A DNA stretch of 64,000 nucleotides from Burkholderiaceae bacterium (GTDB lineage Bacteria > Pseudomonadota > Gammaproteobacteria > Burkholderiales > Burkholderiaceae_A), in the NCBI GenBank assembly GCA_018402635.1, contig JAGYIP010000005.1, forward strand, positions 186,001 to 250,000. Reading direction: 5' to 3'. Shown here in pieces: positions 7,260 to 16,207 of the stretch. The notes beneath the pieces are model-generated. The model was not told the DNA's origin and ran no database searches. It saw nothing but the letters and a program-made list of their open reading frames with translations. Each line of letters opens with the position of its first letter. Position 1 is the first letter of the stretch. The position numbers and the translations under genes were made by a program.

Positions 7260-8185
7260 CAACAGCGCTGCAAATGAAGGATGTTCACAAATGGTTTGGC
7301 AGCCATCAGGTCCTGGACGGCTTTAACCTGCATATCGAAACAGGTGAAATACTGGGGCTGCTAGGGCCAAATGGCTGCGGAAAGACCACTGTGCTCAATA
7401 TCGTCTGCAATTTGCTTTCCTATGACGAAGGTGAGGTTCTTCTCATGGGTGAACCAATTAATAAACTTAGCTTTCAAGTAAGTTCGCGAGTGGGGTTTTG
7501 CACCCAGCGCACCGCACTCTACCCCGATTTACTTCCAGCCGAAAATCTGCTCTTCTTTGCCCGCCTCTACGGGCTTTCCGAAACGCAATGCAAGCAACGT
7601 GTTGCTGAATTAATAAGTGATTTCGAGCTTGATGCCTTTGCTACGACCCGGGTGGGGCAGCTTTCAGGTGGCTGGCAACAGCGCCTGCACCTGGCGGTAT
7701 CTTTGGTGAACCGGCCCCTGTTTCTAGTGCTTGATGAACCTACATCCGCTGTCGATTTGCAAGCGCGAATGGATCTTTGGAAGCTCATTGATGGTCTGCG
7801 GGAGAACGGCACGACCATCTTGTTAACCAGCCATTACCTTCCCGAGGCAGAGCGACTCTGCAGCAGAGTTGCTTTAATGCGCAATGGACAAGTGGTTGCC
7901 GCGGGAAGCGTGCCTGAATTATTGGCCCGCACACCCGGTCAGGCTGTAGCAAAGGTGCAGGCAACCAATAACGAGGCCATCATGCAAAGGGCAATCAATT
8001 TAGGATGGCCAGTTCGCCACCATGCCGGTGAGATTCGACTCTTCCTTCCACACCCGTTGAGCTTGCGTGAAATTATTGATGCCCTTGACGGCACCAATGT
8101 AAGCGCGGTGAGTGTTCAGCCTGTCACGTTAGAGGATGCCTACCTTGAACTGGTTGGTGAGGATCCATCGACGGTATTGGGCTAA
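7256..8185 (+). CDS. ABC transporter ATP-binding protein (drug/polysaccharide exporter type)
   Basis: A 309-residue ATPase. It shows Walker A GPNGCGKTT (about 38-46), a Q-loop GFCTQRTALYPDLLPAEN, the variant signature LSGGW (about 139-143), Walker B LFLVLDEPTSAVD and the switch His in LTSHYLPEAERLC. The signature LSGGW instead of LSGGQ is unusual. The C-terminal 90 residues form the extra domain seen in CcmA/NatA-type exporters. It is coupled to the upstream ABC-2 permease by a 4-nt overlap; together they make a homodimeric-type export complex in the inner membrane. Confidence 0.9.
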   Translation: MTTALQMKDVHKWFGSHQVLDGFNLHIETGEILGLLGPNGCGKTTVLNIVCNLLSYDEGEVLLMGEPINKLSFQVSSRVGFCTQRTALYPDLLPAENLLFFARLYGLSETQCKQRVAELISDFELDAFATTRVGQLSGGWQQRLHLAVSLVNRPLFLVLDEPTSAVDLQARMDLWKLIDGLRENGTTILLTSHYLPEAERLCSRVALMRNGQVVAAGSVPELLARTPGQAVAKVQATNNEAIMQRAINLGWPVRHHAGEIRLFLPHPLSLREIIDALDGTNVSAVSVQPVTLEDAYLELVGEDPSTVLG

Positions 8186-8216
8186 ACAGACGTCATTGAA
8201 TTTGCTAGCCCCCTGC

Positions 8217-9246
8217 ATGCTTTGGGCCAGGCGCCTAGGTTTAGCCCTTAGCTTAAGTATTACAGTAAGCTGCGCCGTCTCAACACCTCCTATCATTCGC
8301 CCGTTGCCCTCTCTTCAAACCATACCCTCACAGGTGCTGCCGTCTGTGCCTATGCGTTTTAACTTGCCCGATGGCTCGAGCCTGGTCGCACGGGTCTGGG
8401 CCAGGCCTGATCCCCGGCAGATCATCCTGGCTGTCCACGGCTTTAATGACTACAGCAAGGCCTTTGAATCGCTGGCGCAGTTCCTGTCTGCAGATTCAGG
8501 CGCCACCACCTACGCCTATGACCAACGCGGCTTTGGGGCCAACCCTCAGCCTGGCATCTGGACCAGCAGCGATCAGCTGGTGGCCGACCTGCGCAACATC
8601 GCCACGCAGCTGCGAGAGCGTCACCCAGGATTACCTTTGACGGTCGTAGGAGAGAGCATGGGCGGCGCCCTGGTACTCATTGCAGCAGCCGAATCACCTG
8701 GTCTGGTTGCCGACCAAATTATTCTTCAAGCGCCTGCTGTCTGGGGGGCGCAGAGCATGCCCTGGTACCAGCGCATCAGCCTAAAGTTTATGAACGCTGT
8801 GGCGCCCGAGATGACCTTCACCGGCAGAGGTCCGCAGGCCTTGGGTATCACACCTACCGACGACCTCGAGGTACTGCGCAATCTTGGTCGAGACCCACTC
8901 TTCATCAAAGCCACTCGCGTGGGCAGCTTGGCGGGCGTAACCGAACCTGATGGGACGAGCCCAGAGTCTTCGCCATCCACCACCTCAGCGCAGCCTGGTT
9001 CTCTATGGGCTGCGCGACAGCATCATCCCGCCAGCACCTGTGTGCGATTGGCTTACACACCTAAGCGCCAATAATGCGTCAATTCCAAACCTGGATTTCC
9101 TGATCTACCCCAATGGTTTTCACTTCCTAACACGCCAACTACGAAGCCATGACGTCCTGCAGGATATTTCTGAGTGGCTGAATCAAAGCCCACTACCTGG
9201 TCGGGTGAGCACGCGGCAGGCACGCGACCTGGTCTGTGACAGGTAG
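8217..9246 (+). CDS. Alpha/beta hydrolase (lysophospholipase/monoacylglycerol lipase-like), frameshifted
   Basis: About 342 aa when repaired. It has ILAVHGFNDYSKAFE (oxyanion region), TTYAYDQRGFG, the nucleophile elbow VVGESMGGA (Ser in GESMG) and, in the second frame, LYGLRDSIIPP with the acid residue and YPNGFHFLTR with the catalytic His. One extra G at 8943 (GTAACCGAACCTG) breaks the frame; removing it restores a continuous NLMGRAQSL. The N-terminus (ATG 8217) is a signal-like hydrophobic stretch ending TVSC, so it may be a secreted protein or a lipoprotein, but the lipobox is weak. The gene overlaps nothing and follows the ABC exporter by 31 nt. Confidence 0.82.
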
Positions 9247-9308
9247 ACATTTAAGGCTAGAAAGATGGTGTATCTTCATGTTGAAACACCACCTACGTAC
9301 TCCACCCC

Positions 9309-9989
9309 ATGAACGAAACCAACTTTTTTTTCATACGCCATGGTCAGACCGACTGGAACCAGGAACGGCGCATACAAGGTCAGACCGATATCGCCCTAAA
9401 CAGCGAGGGACTGGACCAGGCAGAACGGCTGTGTCATTTCATTCGCAAGGCAGGAGATGAGTTAAGCCCAATAACCCAGTGCTCGGTTCTCTACTCCAGC
9501 TCGCTTGGCCGTGCCGTGCAGACGGCAGATCCCCTTGCCGTCCTTCTAAACAAGCCCATTACACCTCTTGATGCTCTGCAAGAGCGCCACTTCGGAACCA
9601 TTCAAGGCATGACCTACCCTGAGCTTGAATCCAGAATGCCGCTTGAATCCCAGAAAATAAATCAACGTGACCCTGAATTCCGCCCGCATACGGGTGAAAG
9701 CCTTCTCGACCTGCGTGCCCGAGTGCAGGCTTGTCTCTCGTTCCTATTAAAGCAACATGCCGGTGAAACATTAGTTTGTTTTACACATGGCGGGGTGCTC
9801 GACCTTATCTACCGGGAAGCCACAGACACTGCCATTGATACCAAGCGCGCCTGGGATATTCCGAATGCAGGTGTGAATCATCTTGTTCACAGGCCGCAAG
9901 AAACACCACCATGGCGAGTTCAGAAATGGGCCTTTATTAAGCACCTAGAAAGCCAAACAGCTGGCGCAAACACCAACGCCGACTTCTAA
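9309..9989 (+). CDS. Histidine phosphatase family protein (phosphoglycerate mutase-like)
   Basis: 226 aa. The N-terminal FIRHGQTDWN carries the catalytic RHG histidine (about residue 11). RRIQGQTDIALNSEG, a YSSSLGRAVQTA segment and the C-terminal FTHGGVLDLIYR (second catalytic His) complete the branch 1 histidine phosphatase pocket. The protein has the broad-specificity phosphatase architecture rather than glycolytic dPGM features. It converges on the aminotransferase with an 8-nt gap. Likely a small-molecule phosphatase in the cytoplasm; the substrate is unknown. Confidence 0.85.
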   Translation: MNETNFFFIRHGQTDWNQERRIQGQTDIALNSEGLDQAERLCHFIRKAGDELSPITQCSVLYSSSLGRAVQTADPLAVLLNKPITPLDALQERHFGTIQGMTYPELESRMPLESQKINQRDPEFRPHTGESLLDLRARVQACLSFLLKQHAGETLVCFTHGGVLDLIYREATDTAIDTKRAWDIPNAGVNHLVHRPQETPPWRVQKWAFIKHLESQTAGANTNADF

Positions 9990-9997
9990 CAACCGCC

Positions 9998-11169
9998 CTA
10001 CCCTAAACGCTGCAGCCTATTTATGGCCTCATCTAAGGTGGCCTCTTGCTTGGCAAAGCAAAACCGAATGGTGGTCTGCTCAAACCCGTTGGAATAAAAA
10101 ACAGACAACGGAATAGCAGCCACTCCAATCTCTTCGGTAAGCCAAATGCAGAAGTCGTATTCGTTTAAGTTTCGCTCGGCAATGCGCAGCCCATCGTATC
10201 GGGCACACTGAAAGAAACTACCCTGGCAGCCAAGAAGCTCAAAGGCCGTGGACTGCATACCCTGCCGGAAACGGTCGCGCTTGGCACCATAGAAGCTGGG
10301 CAGGCTTGTATAGGTTTGCGGGTCTGCCATGTAGTTGGCCACACCATGCTGCATAGGCGTGTTCACCGTAAACACATTGAACTGATGCACCTTTCGAAAC
10401 TCTTGTGTTAAGGCCGCTGGCGCCACACAGGCGCCTAACTTCCAGCCTGTGACATGAAAGGTTTTGCCAAAGCTTGAGACCACAAAGGCGCGCGCATAGA
10501 GCCCCGGATACTGACTCACACTGCGGTGTTGCCCAGGCGCATACACCATGTGCTCGTAGACCTCATCACTTAAAAGCAGCGTGTCAGTCTTCTCAAGCAG
10601 CGCCTGCAGCTGCAAGAGCTCGTGATCGTGCCAGACCACCGCACTTGGATTGTGCGGCGTGTTGATAATAAGAAGCCGGGTCTTCGTACTTAAGGCAGAC
10701 GCAATGGCAGCAAAGTCTGGACGAAAACTACCCGGTGTTAAGGGCACCGTAACCACCGTACCTCCAGCAAGCGAAATAGCCGGAATATAGCTGTCGTAAC
10801 AGGGTTCAAGCACAATAACCTCATCACCTGGGCGCACCACCGCCTGCACCGCACTAAAAATAGCCTCGGTTCCGCCGGCTGCAATGGTGACCTCGGTCTG
10901 CGGGTTGTAGCTTGCACCATAGAGCGAGGAAATTTTTTGGGCCACCGCCTGGCGCAGTGGCTCGGCACCCGCCATAGGGGGTACTGATTAAACCCCTGCT
11001 GCATGGCCTGGGTCACGGCATTGACAATGCCCGGGTCGCAATTGAAATCGGGAAAGCCCTGGCCCAGATTAATGGCCTTGCGCTCGATGGCAAGCGCAGA
11101 CATAACCGTGAAAATAGTGGTTCCAACGTTAGGGAGCTTGGAGCTTAGGTCGGGGGCCCGCGCATTCAT
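9998..11169 (-). CDS. Class I/II PLP aminotransferase, methionine aminotransferase (YbdL)-like, frameshifted
   Basis: About 390 aa when repaired. It begins LPNVGTTIFTVMSALA and INLGQGFPDFNCD, characteristic of the YbdL/kynurenine aminotransferase branch. It contains AAGGTEAIFSAV, LEPCYDSY, INTPHNPSAVVW, LLSDEVYEHMVY (PLP Asp and Tyr) and SFGKTFHVTGWKLG with the PLP-binding Lys. A run of five G at 10977-10981 (C on the coding strand) should be six: NQYPPMAGAEPLR is then continuous. The ATG (11169) overlaps the OsmC stop (ATGA). It transfers the amino group of methionine or aromatic amino acids to a 2-oxo acid. Confidence 0.88.
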
Positions 11170-11654
11170 GCGCCTGCCTCCCCTGCCTTTACCGCGGAGC
11201 TCGACGCCCCTGCTGCATCCTGAGACGCACCAAGCTCCTCAACCACCTCAAAGCTATGTGAAATGTCCGCTGTAAGCCCCAGCATTTTTGTGGCCGAACA
11301 ATACTTCTCGTGCGAAAGCCCGATCGCCCGCTGCACTAAATTGGGCTTCAAGTTATGGCCACGCACCTTGAAATGCATATGAATGCGCGTGAAGACCTTA
11401 GGGTCGGTCTGCGCGCGATCGGAGTCGGTCTGAACCTCGCAGCCCGTAATTGCCTGGCCACTTTTTCGAAGGATAAGAACCACGTCGTAGGCCGTGCAGG
11501 CTGCAGTGCCCGAGAGCACAACCTCCATGGGCCGAGGGCCGAGGTTACGACCACCGCCTTCGGGTGCGCCGTCCATAACGAAGCTGTGGCCTGAGCCTGA
11601 CTCGGCAATGAAGCTCATGGTGTCGGCGCCCGCCCAACGAATGGTGCAGTTCAT
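11166..11654 (-). CDS. OsmC family peroxiredoxin-like protein
   Basis: 162 aa. GGGRNLGPRPMEVVLSGTAACTAYDVVLIL contains one of the conserved OsmC cysteines, and LSHEKYCSATKMLG the second. The N-terminal strands and RIHMHFKVRG match the YhfA-type (thiol-dependent hydroperoxide/unknown) branch. The last 20 residues are an Ala/Ser-rich tail that is not part of the domain. It sits in the run of minus-strand genes after the nuo operon, 18 nt below the holin-like gene, and is coupled to the aminotransferase. A likely role is hydroperoxide detoxification. Confidence 0.85.
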   Translation of the reverse strand: MNCTIRWAGADTMSFIAESGSGHSFVMDGAPEGGGRNLGPRPMEVVLSGTAACTAYDVVLILRKSGQAITGCEVQTDSDRAQTDPKVFTRIHMHFKVRGHNLKPNLVQRAIGLSHEKYCSATKMLGLTADISHSFEVVEELGASQDAAGASSSAVKAGEAGA

Positions 11655-11672
11655 ACAATGCTGTCCTTTTGC

Positions 11673-12185
11673 CTAAGGGTCTTTACGTTCGTGGACTTCA
11701 ACATCAATAACATCGTCGCTGCGCGGTGGAGACGAATAACCGGGACGCGCCGTCCGGTCATTCCGATCGCCCCGATCCGGCCGAGCACGACCCCCACCAC
11801 GCCCCAAACGCCCCTGCATCTGAATGCGTCCAATCGTAATATTAATTAGGAAAGAAATAAGCGAGATAAGCAAGGCCGCAACCACCGCCACCCCATAACC
11901 CGCCAAATGGAAACCAAGCACCAGCTCATCGACGATCATTAGCAAAAGACCATTCAGAAGAGGTAAGGCAAGCCCAAGCGTGAAGACCATAAGAGGCAGC
12001 GTAAGCACCATAAGAATGGGCTTTAAGAACATGTTCACAAAGGCAAGGATGAAGCCACTAACCAGCAGGCTAACCCAGCCATCAAGCCAGACGCCTTCGA
12101 ACACGGCATCGGTGATGTAGAGGCCTAAGCAGGCGCTAAGCCAGAAAAAAACAAACGAGGGAAGGTAAAGACGAAGCCAGGCCAT
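11673..12185 (-). CDS. Phage holin family (superfamily IV-like) four-TM membrane protein
   Basis: 170 aa with four hydrophobic segments in the first 115 residues (FVFFWLSACLGLYITDAVF; LLVSGFILAFVNMFLKPIL; LPLMVFTLGLALPLLNGLLL; VVAALLISLISFLINI). The NMFLKPILMVLTLPLMVFTLG signature is that of the mycobacterial-type 4-TMS holin family found widely in non-phage bacterial genomes. The remaining 55 residues are Gly/Arg/Asp-rich and probably disordered in the cytoplasm. No lysis gene is nearby, so a phage role is unlikely. It is probably cotranscribed with NUDIX and OsmC. Confidence 0.75.
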   Translation of the reverse strand: MAWLRLYLPSFVFFWLSACLGLYITDAVFEGVWLDGWVSLLVSGFILAFVNMFLKPILMVLTLPLMVFTLGLALPLLNGLLLMIVDELVLGFHLAGYGVAVVAALLISLISFLINITIGRIQMQGRLGRGGGRARPDRGDRNDRTARPGYSSPPRSDDVIDVEVHERKDP

Positions 12186-12196
12186 GAGCTGAAAGC

Positions 12197-12829
12197 CTAG
12201 CTTGACTGCCAGTTCGGTGCCCAGCCCTTATAAGCCATTTCGTTGAGCCAGAAGGCAAACGCTAAGGTTTTGGAATCGGTGATGCTTCCATCGCGAACCA
12301 TGGTGAAAAAGTCGTCCTGGCCTATACGTTCAAGGGTAAGGCACTCGCCCGCCTCGAGGGCTGCCGAGCCTTTCACGAGGCCGCGGGCTGCCAATAAATG
12401 GATGATCTCGGTGGAATACGAGATAACCGGATGCATGCTGCCAAGGTAGGCCCATTGACTCGCCGCGTAGCCAGTTTCTTCACGCAGCTCGCGACGTGCA
12501 GAGGCAAGGACCTCTTCGCCCGCCTCAAGCTTACCTGCAGGGAACTCTAGAAAGCTGCGGTTCAATGGATAACGCCACTGACGCTCCATGAGCAGACTGC
12601 CGTCTTCAAACATGGGCATAACTGCGGTGGCCCCGGGGTGCAGGGTGTACTCGCGAATGGCCTTATGACCATCAGCACAGACCACCTGGTCACGATGAAT
12701 TTTGAGCAGAACACCGTCGTAAACTGCCTCTCCCGACAATCGGTCTTCGGCAAGCACAATGCCCTCGTCATGGGCTAACGCCAGAGGCCTTGGGTCATCA
12801 ACCTTCGAACCTGCGTTGGCCTGACTCAT
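12197..12829 (-). CDS. NUDIX hydrolase, ADP-ribose pyrophosphatase type
   Basis: 210 aa. GKLEAGEEVLASARRELREE plus TGY is a complete Nudix box (GX5EX7REUXEEXGU) near residue 105. Upstream, YTLHPGATAVMPMFEDG and RQWRYPLNRSFLEFPAG match the NudF/ADP-ribose pyrophosphatase branch. The ATG at 12829 overlaps the DUF2818 stop (ATGA), so a longer frame up to 12937 is rejected. It hydrolyses ADP-ribose or similar nucleoside diphosphates to AMP and sugar phosphate. It follows nuoN and DUF2818, a conserved order in Burkholderiales. Confidence 0.88.
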   Translation of the reverse strand: MSQANAGSKVDDPRPLALAHDEGIVLAEDRLSGEAVYDGVLLKIHRDQVVCADGHKAIREYTLHPGATAVMPMFEDGSLLMERQWRYPLNRSFLEFPAGKLEAGEEVLASARRELREETGYAASQWAYLGSMHPVISYSTEIIHLLAARGLVKGSAALEAGECLTLERIGQDDFFTMVRDGSITDSKTLAFAFWLNEMAYKGWAPNWQSS

Positions 12830-13170
12830 CCTTGCTTGCCCCCTGCCTCGCTGTCGCCGCCTGCTGCACGTCGAGTGGCGCCGCGACGAAGGTACCGCCA
12901 GACAAACCCCGGGTAGGCCATAAGCACAAAAATACACAAACTAATGGCGTAGAAATTCCAGGTTTGGGTCTGCATCCGGCCCATAGAGCCCTCAAGGCCA
13001 AACCCGATGGCCAGCAAGAGCGAAAAACCCACGGCGAGCTCAAGGAGTCGAAAACCCATGGTCTTTAGTCCCCGCCCAAAAAACAAAAACTTCTTCTCAC
13101 TAAGGAAGGGCCAGTTCGCAAAGACGAAGCCTGACACAAGCCAGACAAAGGCAGCGGCAGTAATGTTCAT
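12826..13170 (-). CDS. DUF2818 family membrane protein
   Basis: 114 aa with three or four hydrophobic segments (AAFVWLVSGFVFANWPFL; RLLELAVGFSLLLAIGFGLE; WNFYAISLCIFVLMAYPGFVWRY) and a basic tail. FANWPFLSEK and a WNFYAISLC segment are typical of DUF2818, which occurs directly after nuoN in Burkholderiales. It overlaps nuoN by 4 nt on one side and the NUDIX gene by 4 nt on the other, so all are co-translated. The placement suggests a link to complex I assembly or stability, but that is inference. Confidence 0.8.
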   Translation of the reverse strand: MNITAAAFVWLVSGFVFANWPFLSEKKFLFFGRGLKTMGFRLLELAVGFSLLLAIGFGLEGSMGRMQTQTWNFYAISLCIFVLMAYPGFVWRYLRRGATRRAAGGDSEAGGKQG

Positions 13171-14660
13171 GCGGCAAGCGAGCTACGTACGGCATAGACA
13201 CAAAATGCCATAAGAGGTCCGGGCAAGAGGCCGAGTAGCAGCAAACCAAGGCCATTAACGCCAAGAACAACGGACTCGGACATGGGTATTGGTTGAACCG
13301 CCGCCCCGTTCGTACTTGCTGAATCAAAGAACATGAGCTTTATGAACCTTAAGTAAAAATAGGCGCCGACCAGCGACATAAGCACAGCAAAGATAGCCAG
13401 TTCAATGTAGCCCGCGGCAACCGCTGACTCAAGAACTAAAAGCTTGGCGTAAAACCCTGCTGTCGGTGGAATACCCGCCATTGATAACGAAAAAATAAGC
13501 ATAGTCCATGCAAGCAAGGGATGTGTCTGGGCAAGCCCCTTAAGGTCGTCTAGGCTTTCAAGCTCAAAGCCCTCGCGACTTGCAAGCAACAAAATGCCGA
13601 AACTGCCTAAAGCGGTGAGCGCATAAATGACAATGTAGAAAAGAGAGGACGCGTAGGCATCAATGGCGCCGCCGGTCTGCTCGCCAACAACTCCCGAGGC
13701 AATAGCAAGAACCATAAAGCCCATATGCGAAATGGTGGAGTAGGCAAGGATGCGCTTGATATCGGTCTGCACCAATGCCACCACGTTTCCAACAATAAGC
13801 GAAAGCACACAGAGAATGAGCAGCATCTGCTGCCAGTCCATGGCCACACCAAGAAGACCGGAAACCAAAAGCCTAATGGTGATGGCAAAGGCGGCAAATT
13901 TTGGTGCTGCGCCAATAAGAATAGTGGTGGCTGTGGGCGCGCCTTGATAGACATCGGGCACCCACATGTGAAAAGGAACAACGCCAAGCTTAAAGGCAAG
14001 ACCCGAGACAACAAAGACCGTGCCAAACACCATCACCAGTTTATCGGCGCCACCTGAACTAAGCGTGTCAGCGATTTCGGGCAGGTAAAGACTGCCGGTT
14101 GCCCCATAGATCATAGACATTCCGTAGAGCAGAAAGCCTGATGCCAGAGCGCCAAGAACAAAGTACTTCATGGCGGCTTCGGTCGACCCGGTGTCATCAC
14201 GTCGAAGTGCGACAGCGGCATAAAGCGCTAGAGACAGCAACTCAATACCGAGGTAGATGGTTAGAAGATGGGAGCCGGAGATCATGACGAACTGGCCAAG
14301 AAGGGCGAACAGAGCAAACAACTGAAACTCGCCCTGCCCCATTGACTGGTGCTTAAGATAGCGCCTGGCATAAAACAGGCTTACGGCTGTAACAAGGGCT
14401 GCCAAGGCCTTTAGGAACTGACTTAATGGGTCGATCACCATAAGACCATTCATGGCTGGTGTGGGGTCGACCGACTGTGCTTCCACCGCAAGGCCAAGGC
14501 CAAGAACCAAAAGACCAGCAATGCTTACAGCAAGACTAAGTGAGGCATAACGTGAACGGCCAAAGGCCTCGATAAGAAGAACGACTGAGAGCAGACCGAA
14601 GAGAAAAAGCTCAGCCCATATGGGCGCAAAGACAATGGAATCGACACTGGGCATGGTCAT
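13167..14660 (-). CDS. nuoN: NADH-quinone oxidoreductase subunit N
   Basis: 497-residue antiporter-like proton-pumping subunit of the complex I membrane arm, the usual length. Conserved features are LLTIYLGIELLSLALYAAVAL (with the TM5 Glu), FKLGVVPFHMWVPDVYQGAP (broken helix and Lys) and DIKRILAYSTISHMGFM. It is the last nuo gene of the operon, separated by 2 nt from nuoM and overlapping DUF2818 by 4 nt. Confidence 0.97.
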   Translation of the reverse strand: MTMPSVDSIVFAPIWAELFLFGLLSVVLLIEAFGRSRYASLSLAVSIAGLLVLGLGLAVEAQSVDPTPAMNGLMVIDPLSQFLKALAALVTAVSLFYARRYLKHQSMGQGEFQLFALFALLGQFVMISGSHLLTIYLGIELLSLALYAAVALRRDDTGSTEAAMKYFVLGALASGFLLYGMSMIYGATGSLYLPEIADTLSSGGADKLVMVFGTVFVVSGLAFKLGVVPFHMWVPDVYQGAPTATTILIGAAPKFAAFAITIRLLVSGLLGVAMDWQQMLLILCVLSLIVGNVVALVQTDIKRILAYSTISHMGFMVLAIASGVVGEQTGGAIDAYASSLFYIVIYALTALGSFGILLLASREGFELESLDDLKGLAQTHPLLAWTMLIFSLSMAGIPPTAGFYAKLLVLESAVAAGYIELAIFAVLMSLVGAYFYLRFIKLMFFDSASTNGAAVQPIPMSESVVLGVNGLGLLLLGLLPGPLMAFCVYAVRSSLAA

Positions 14661-14662
14661 GG

Positions 14663-16192
14663 CTAATTCACCGAAAGCTTGGACTGAGCGACATGCCGCA
14701 AGAGGCTATCGACCGACACCGTCATAGGGTCGGTAAAGACAGCGGGCCAAATGCCCATGAACAGCACAAAAGCAGCAAAGCCCATAAGAAGAATAAATTC
14801 GCGTTGGTTAAGGTCTTTAAGCTCGTTCACATGGTCGTTGGCAACATCACCAAAGACAACGCGTTTAATCATCCAAAGCGAATACGCAGCCCCAAGAATA
14901 AGTGTGGTGGCAGCAAGCAGGCCAATCCAGAAGTTGGCTTTTATGGCGGCAAGAATAACCATGAACTCACCCACAAAGCCGCTGGTTGCTGGAAGGCCCG
15001 CATTGGCCATGGCAAACAACACAAAGAGCGCAGCAAACTTAGGCATGCGGTTTACAACACCGCCGTAATCGGCAATTTGCCGGCTGTGCATGCGGTCGTA
15101 AAGCACACCAATACAAAGAAACATGGCGCCCGAAACAAAGCCGTGAGAAATCATTTGAACAATACCGCCTTGAACACCCAGGGGCGAGAACAAAAAGAAG
15201 CCAAGGGTGACAAACCCCATATGAGCAACCGATGAATAGGCCACGAGCTTTTTCATGTCCTCTTGCACCAGGGCAACAAAACCAATGTAAACCACAGCCA
15301 CTAAGGACAGCACGATCATAAGGTCGGCGAGCTCTAACGAGGCATCCGGTGCGATAGGCAGTGAGAGCCTTAAAAAGCCATAGGCACCAAGCTTAAGCAT
15401 AATGGCGGCCAGCACCACAGAGCCGCCGGTAGGTGCCTCCACGTGGGCATCGGGCAGCCAGGTGTGCACAGGCCACATGGGAACCTTCACTGCAAAGGCC
15501 GCCAAGAAGGCAAGGAAAATAAAAATCTGCTCGGTAAGACCAAGGGGTAAGAGATGCCAGGCCAGAATGGAGAAGCTACCCGACTTCACATACAGGTAAA
15601 GAATGGCAACGAGCGTTAGTAAAGACCCCAACAAGGTGTATAAGAAAAACTTAAAGGCTGCGTAAACGCGACGCACCCCACCCCAGATACCAACAATGAG
15701 GTACATGGGTATAAGCGTGGCCTCGAAGAAGACATAGAACAAAATGCCATCGAGGGCAGTGAAGACCCCAACCATAAGGCCCGAAAGAATAAGGAAGCTG
15801 CCCATGTACTGGGCCTGACGGTCTTCAATGACTTCCCAGCCCGCAACAACCACAACAACAGTAATTAGTGCCGTTAAGGGCACAAACCAGAGCGAGATGC
15901 CATCAACACCTAGGAAATATTGAATTTGAAACCGGTCAATCCATGCCGCCTGTTCAACAAACTGAAAGCCGTCAAAGCTTGGAATGAAACCTATAAGAAC
16001 GGGGATGGTGACGAAAAAGCTAAGAACAGCCGCAGCCAATGAGGCCTGACGCACCTGTTTTTGATTAAGTAGAGGCGAACCGCCAGAGCCTGCCAATGCA
16101 ATAACAAAGCCCAAAATAATGGGCAGCCATATTGAAAGGCTAAGCCAAGGAATGGAGGCAGGTAACAACATGGGAAGTGTCGAGGTGGTCAT
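14663..16192 (-). CDS. nuoM: NADH-quinone oxidoreductase subunit M
   Basis: 509-residue antiporter-like subunit of the complex I membrane domain. It shows FFEATLIPMYLIVGIWGG (essential Glu in TM5), AFAVKVPMWPVHTWLPDAH followed by VEAPTGGSVVLAA (the conserved Lys and the quinone-antiporter signature) and EDMKKLVAYSSVAHMGFVTLG. Length and motifs are complete. It lies between nuoL (15 nt) and nuoN (2 nt) and pumps protons together with L and N. Confidence 0.97.
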   Translation of the reverse strand: MTTSTLPMLLPASIPWLSLSIWLPIILGFVIALAGSGGSPLLNQKQVRQASLAAAVLSFFVTIPVLIGFIPSFDGFQFVEQAAWIDRFQIQYFLGVDGISLWFVPLTALITVVVVVAGWEVIEDRQAQYMGSFLILSGLMVGVFTALDGILFYVFFEATLIPMYLIVGIWGGVRRVYAAFKFFLYTLLGSLLTLVAILYLYVKSGSFSILAWHLLPLGLTEQIFIFLAFLAAFAVKVPMWPVHTWLPDAHVEAPTGGSVVLAAIMLKLGAYGFLRLSLPIAPDASLELADLMIVLSLVAVVYIGFVALVQEDMKKLVAYSSVAHMGFVTLGFFLFSPLGVQGGIVQMISHGFVSGAMFLCIGVLYDRMHSRQIADYGGVVNRMPKFAALFVLFAMANAGLPATSGFVGEFMVILAAIKANFWIGLLAATTLILGAAYSLWMIKRVVFGDVANDHVNELKDLNQREFILLMGFAAFVLFMGIWPAVFTDPMTVSVDSLLRHVAQSKLSVN

Positions 16193-16207
16193 AGTGCGCC
16201 CCTACCC

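Noticed and set aside
11673-12185. Prophage lysis module from the holin-like gene
   Set aside because: No endolysin or phage structural gene nearby; this holin family is common outside phages.
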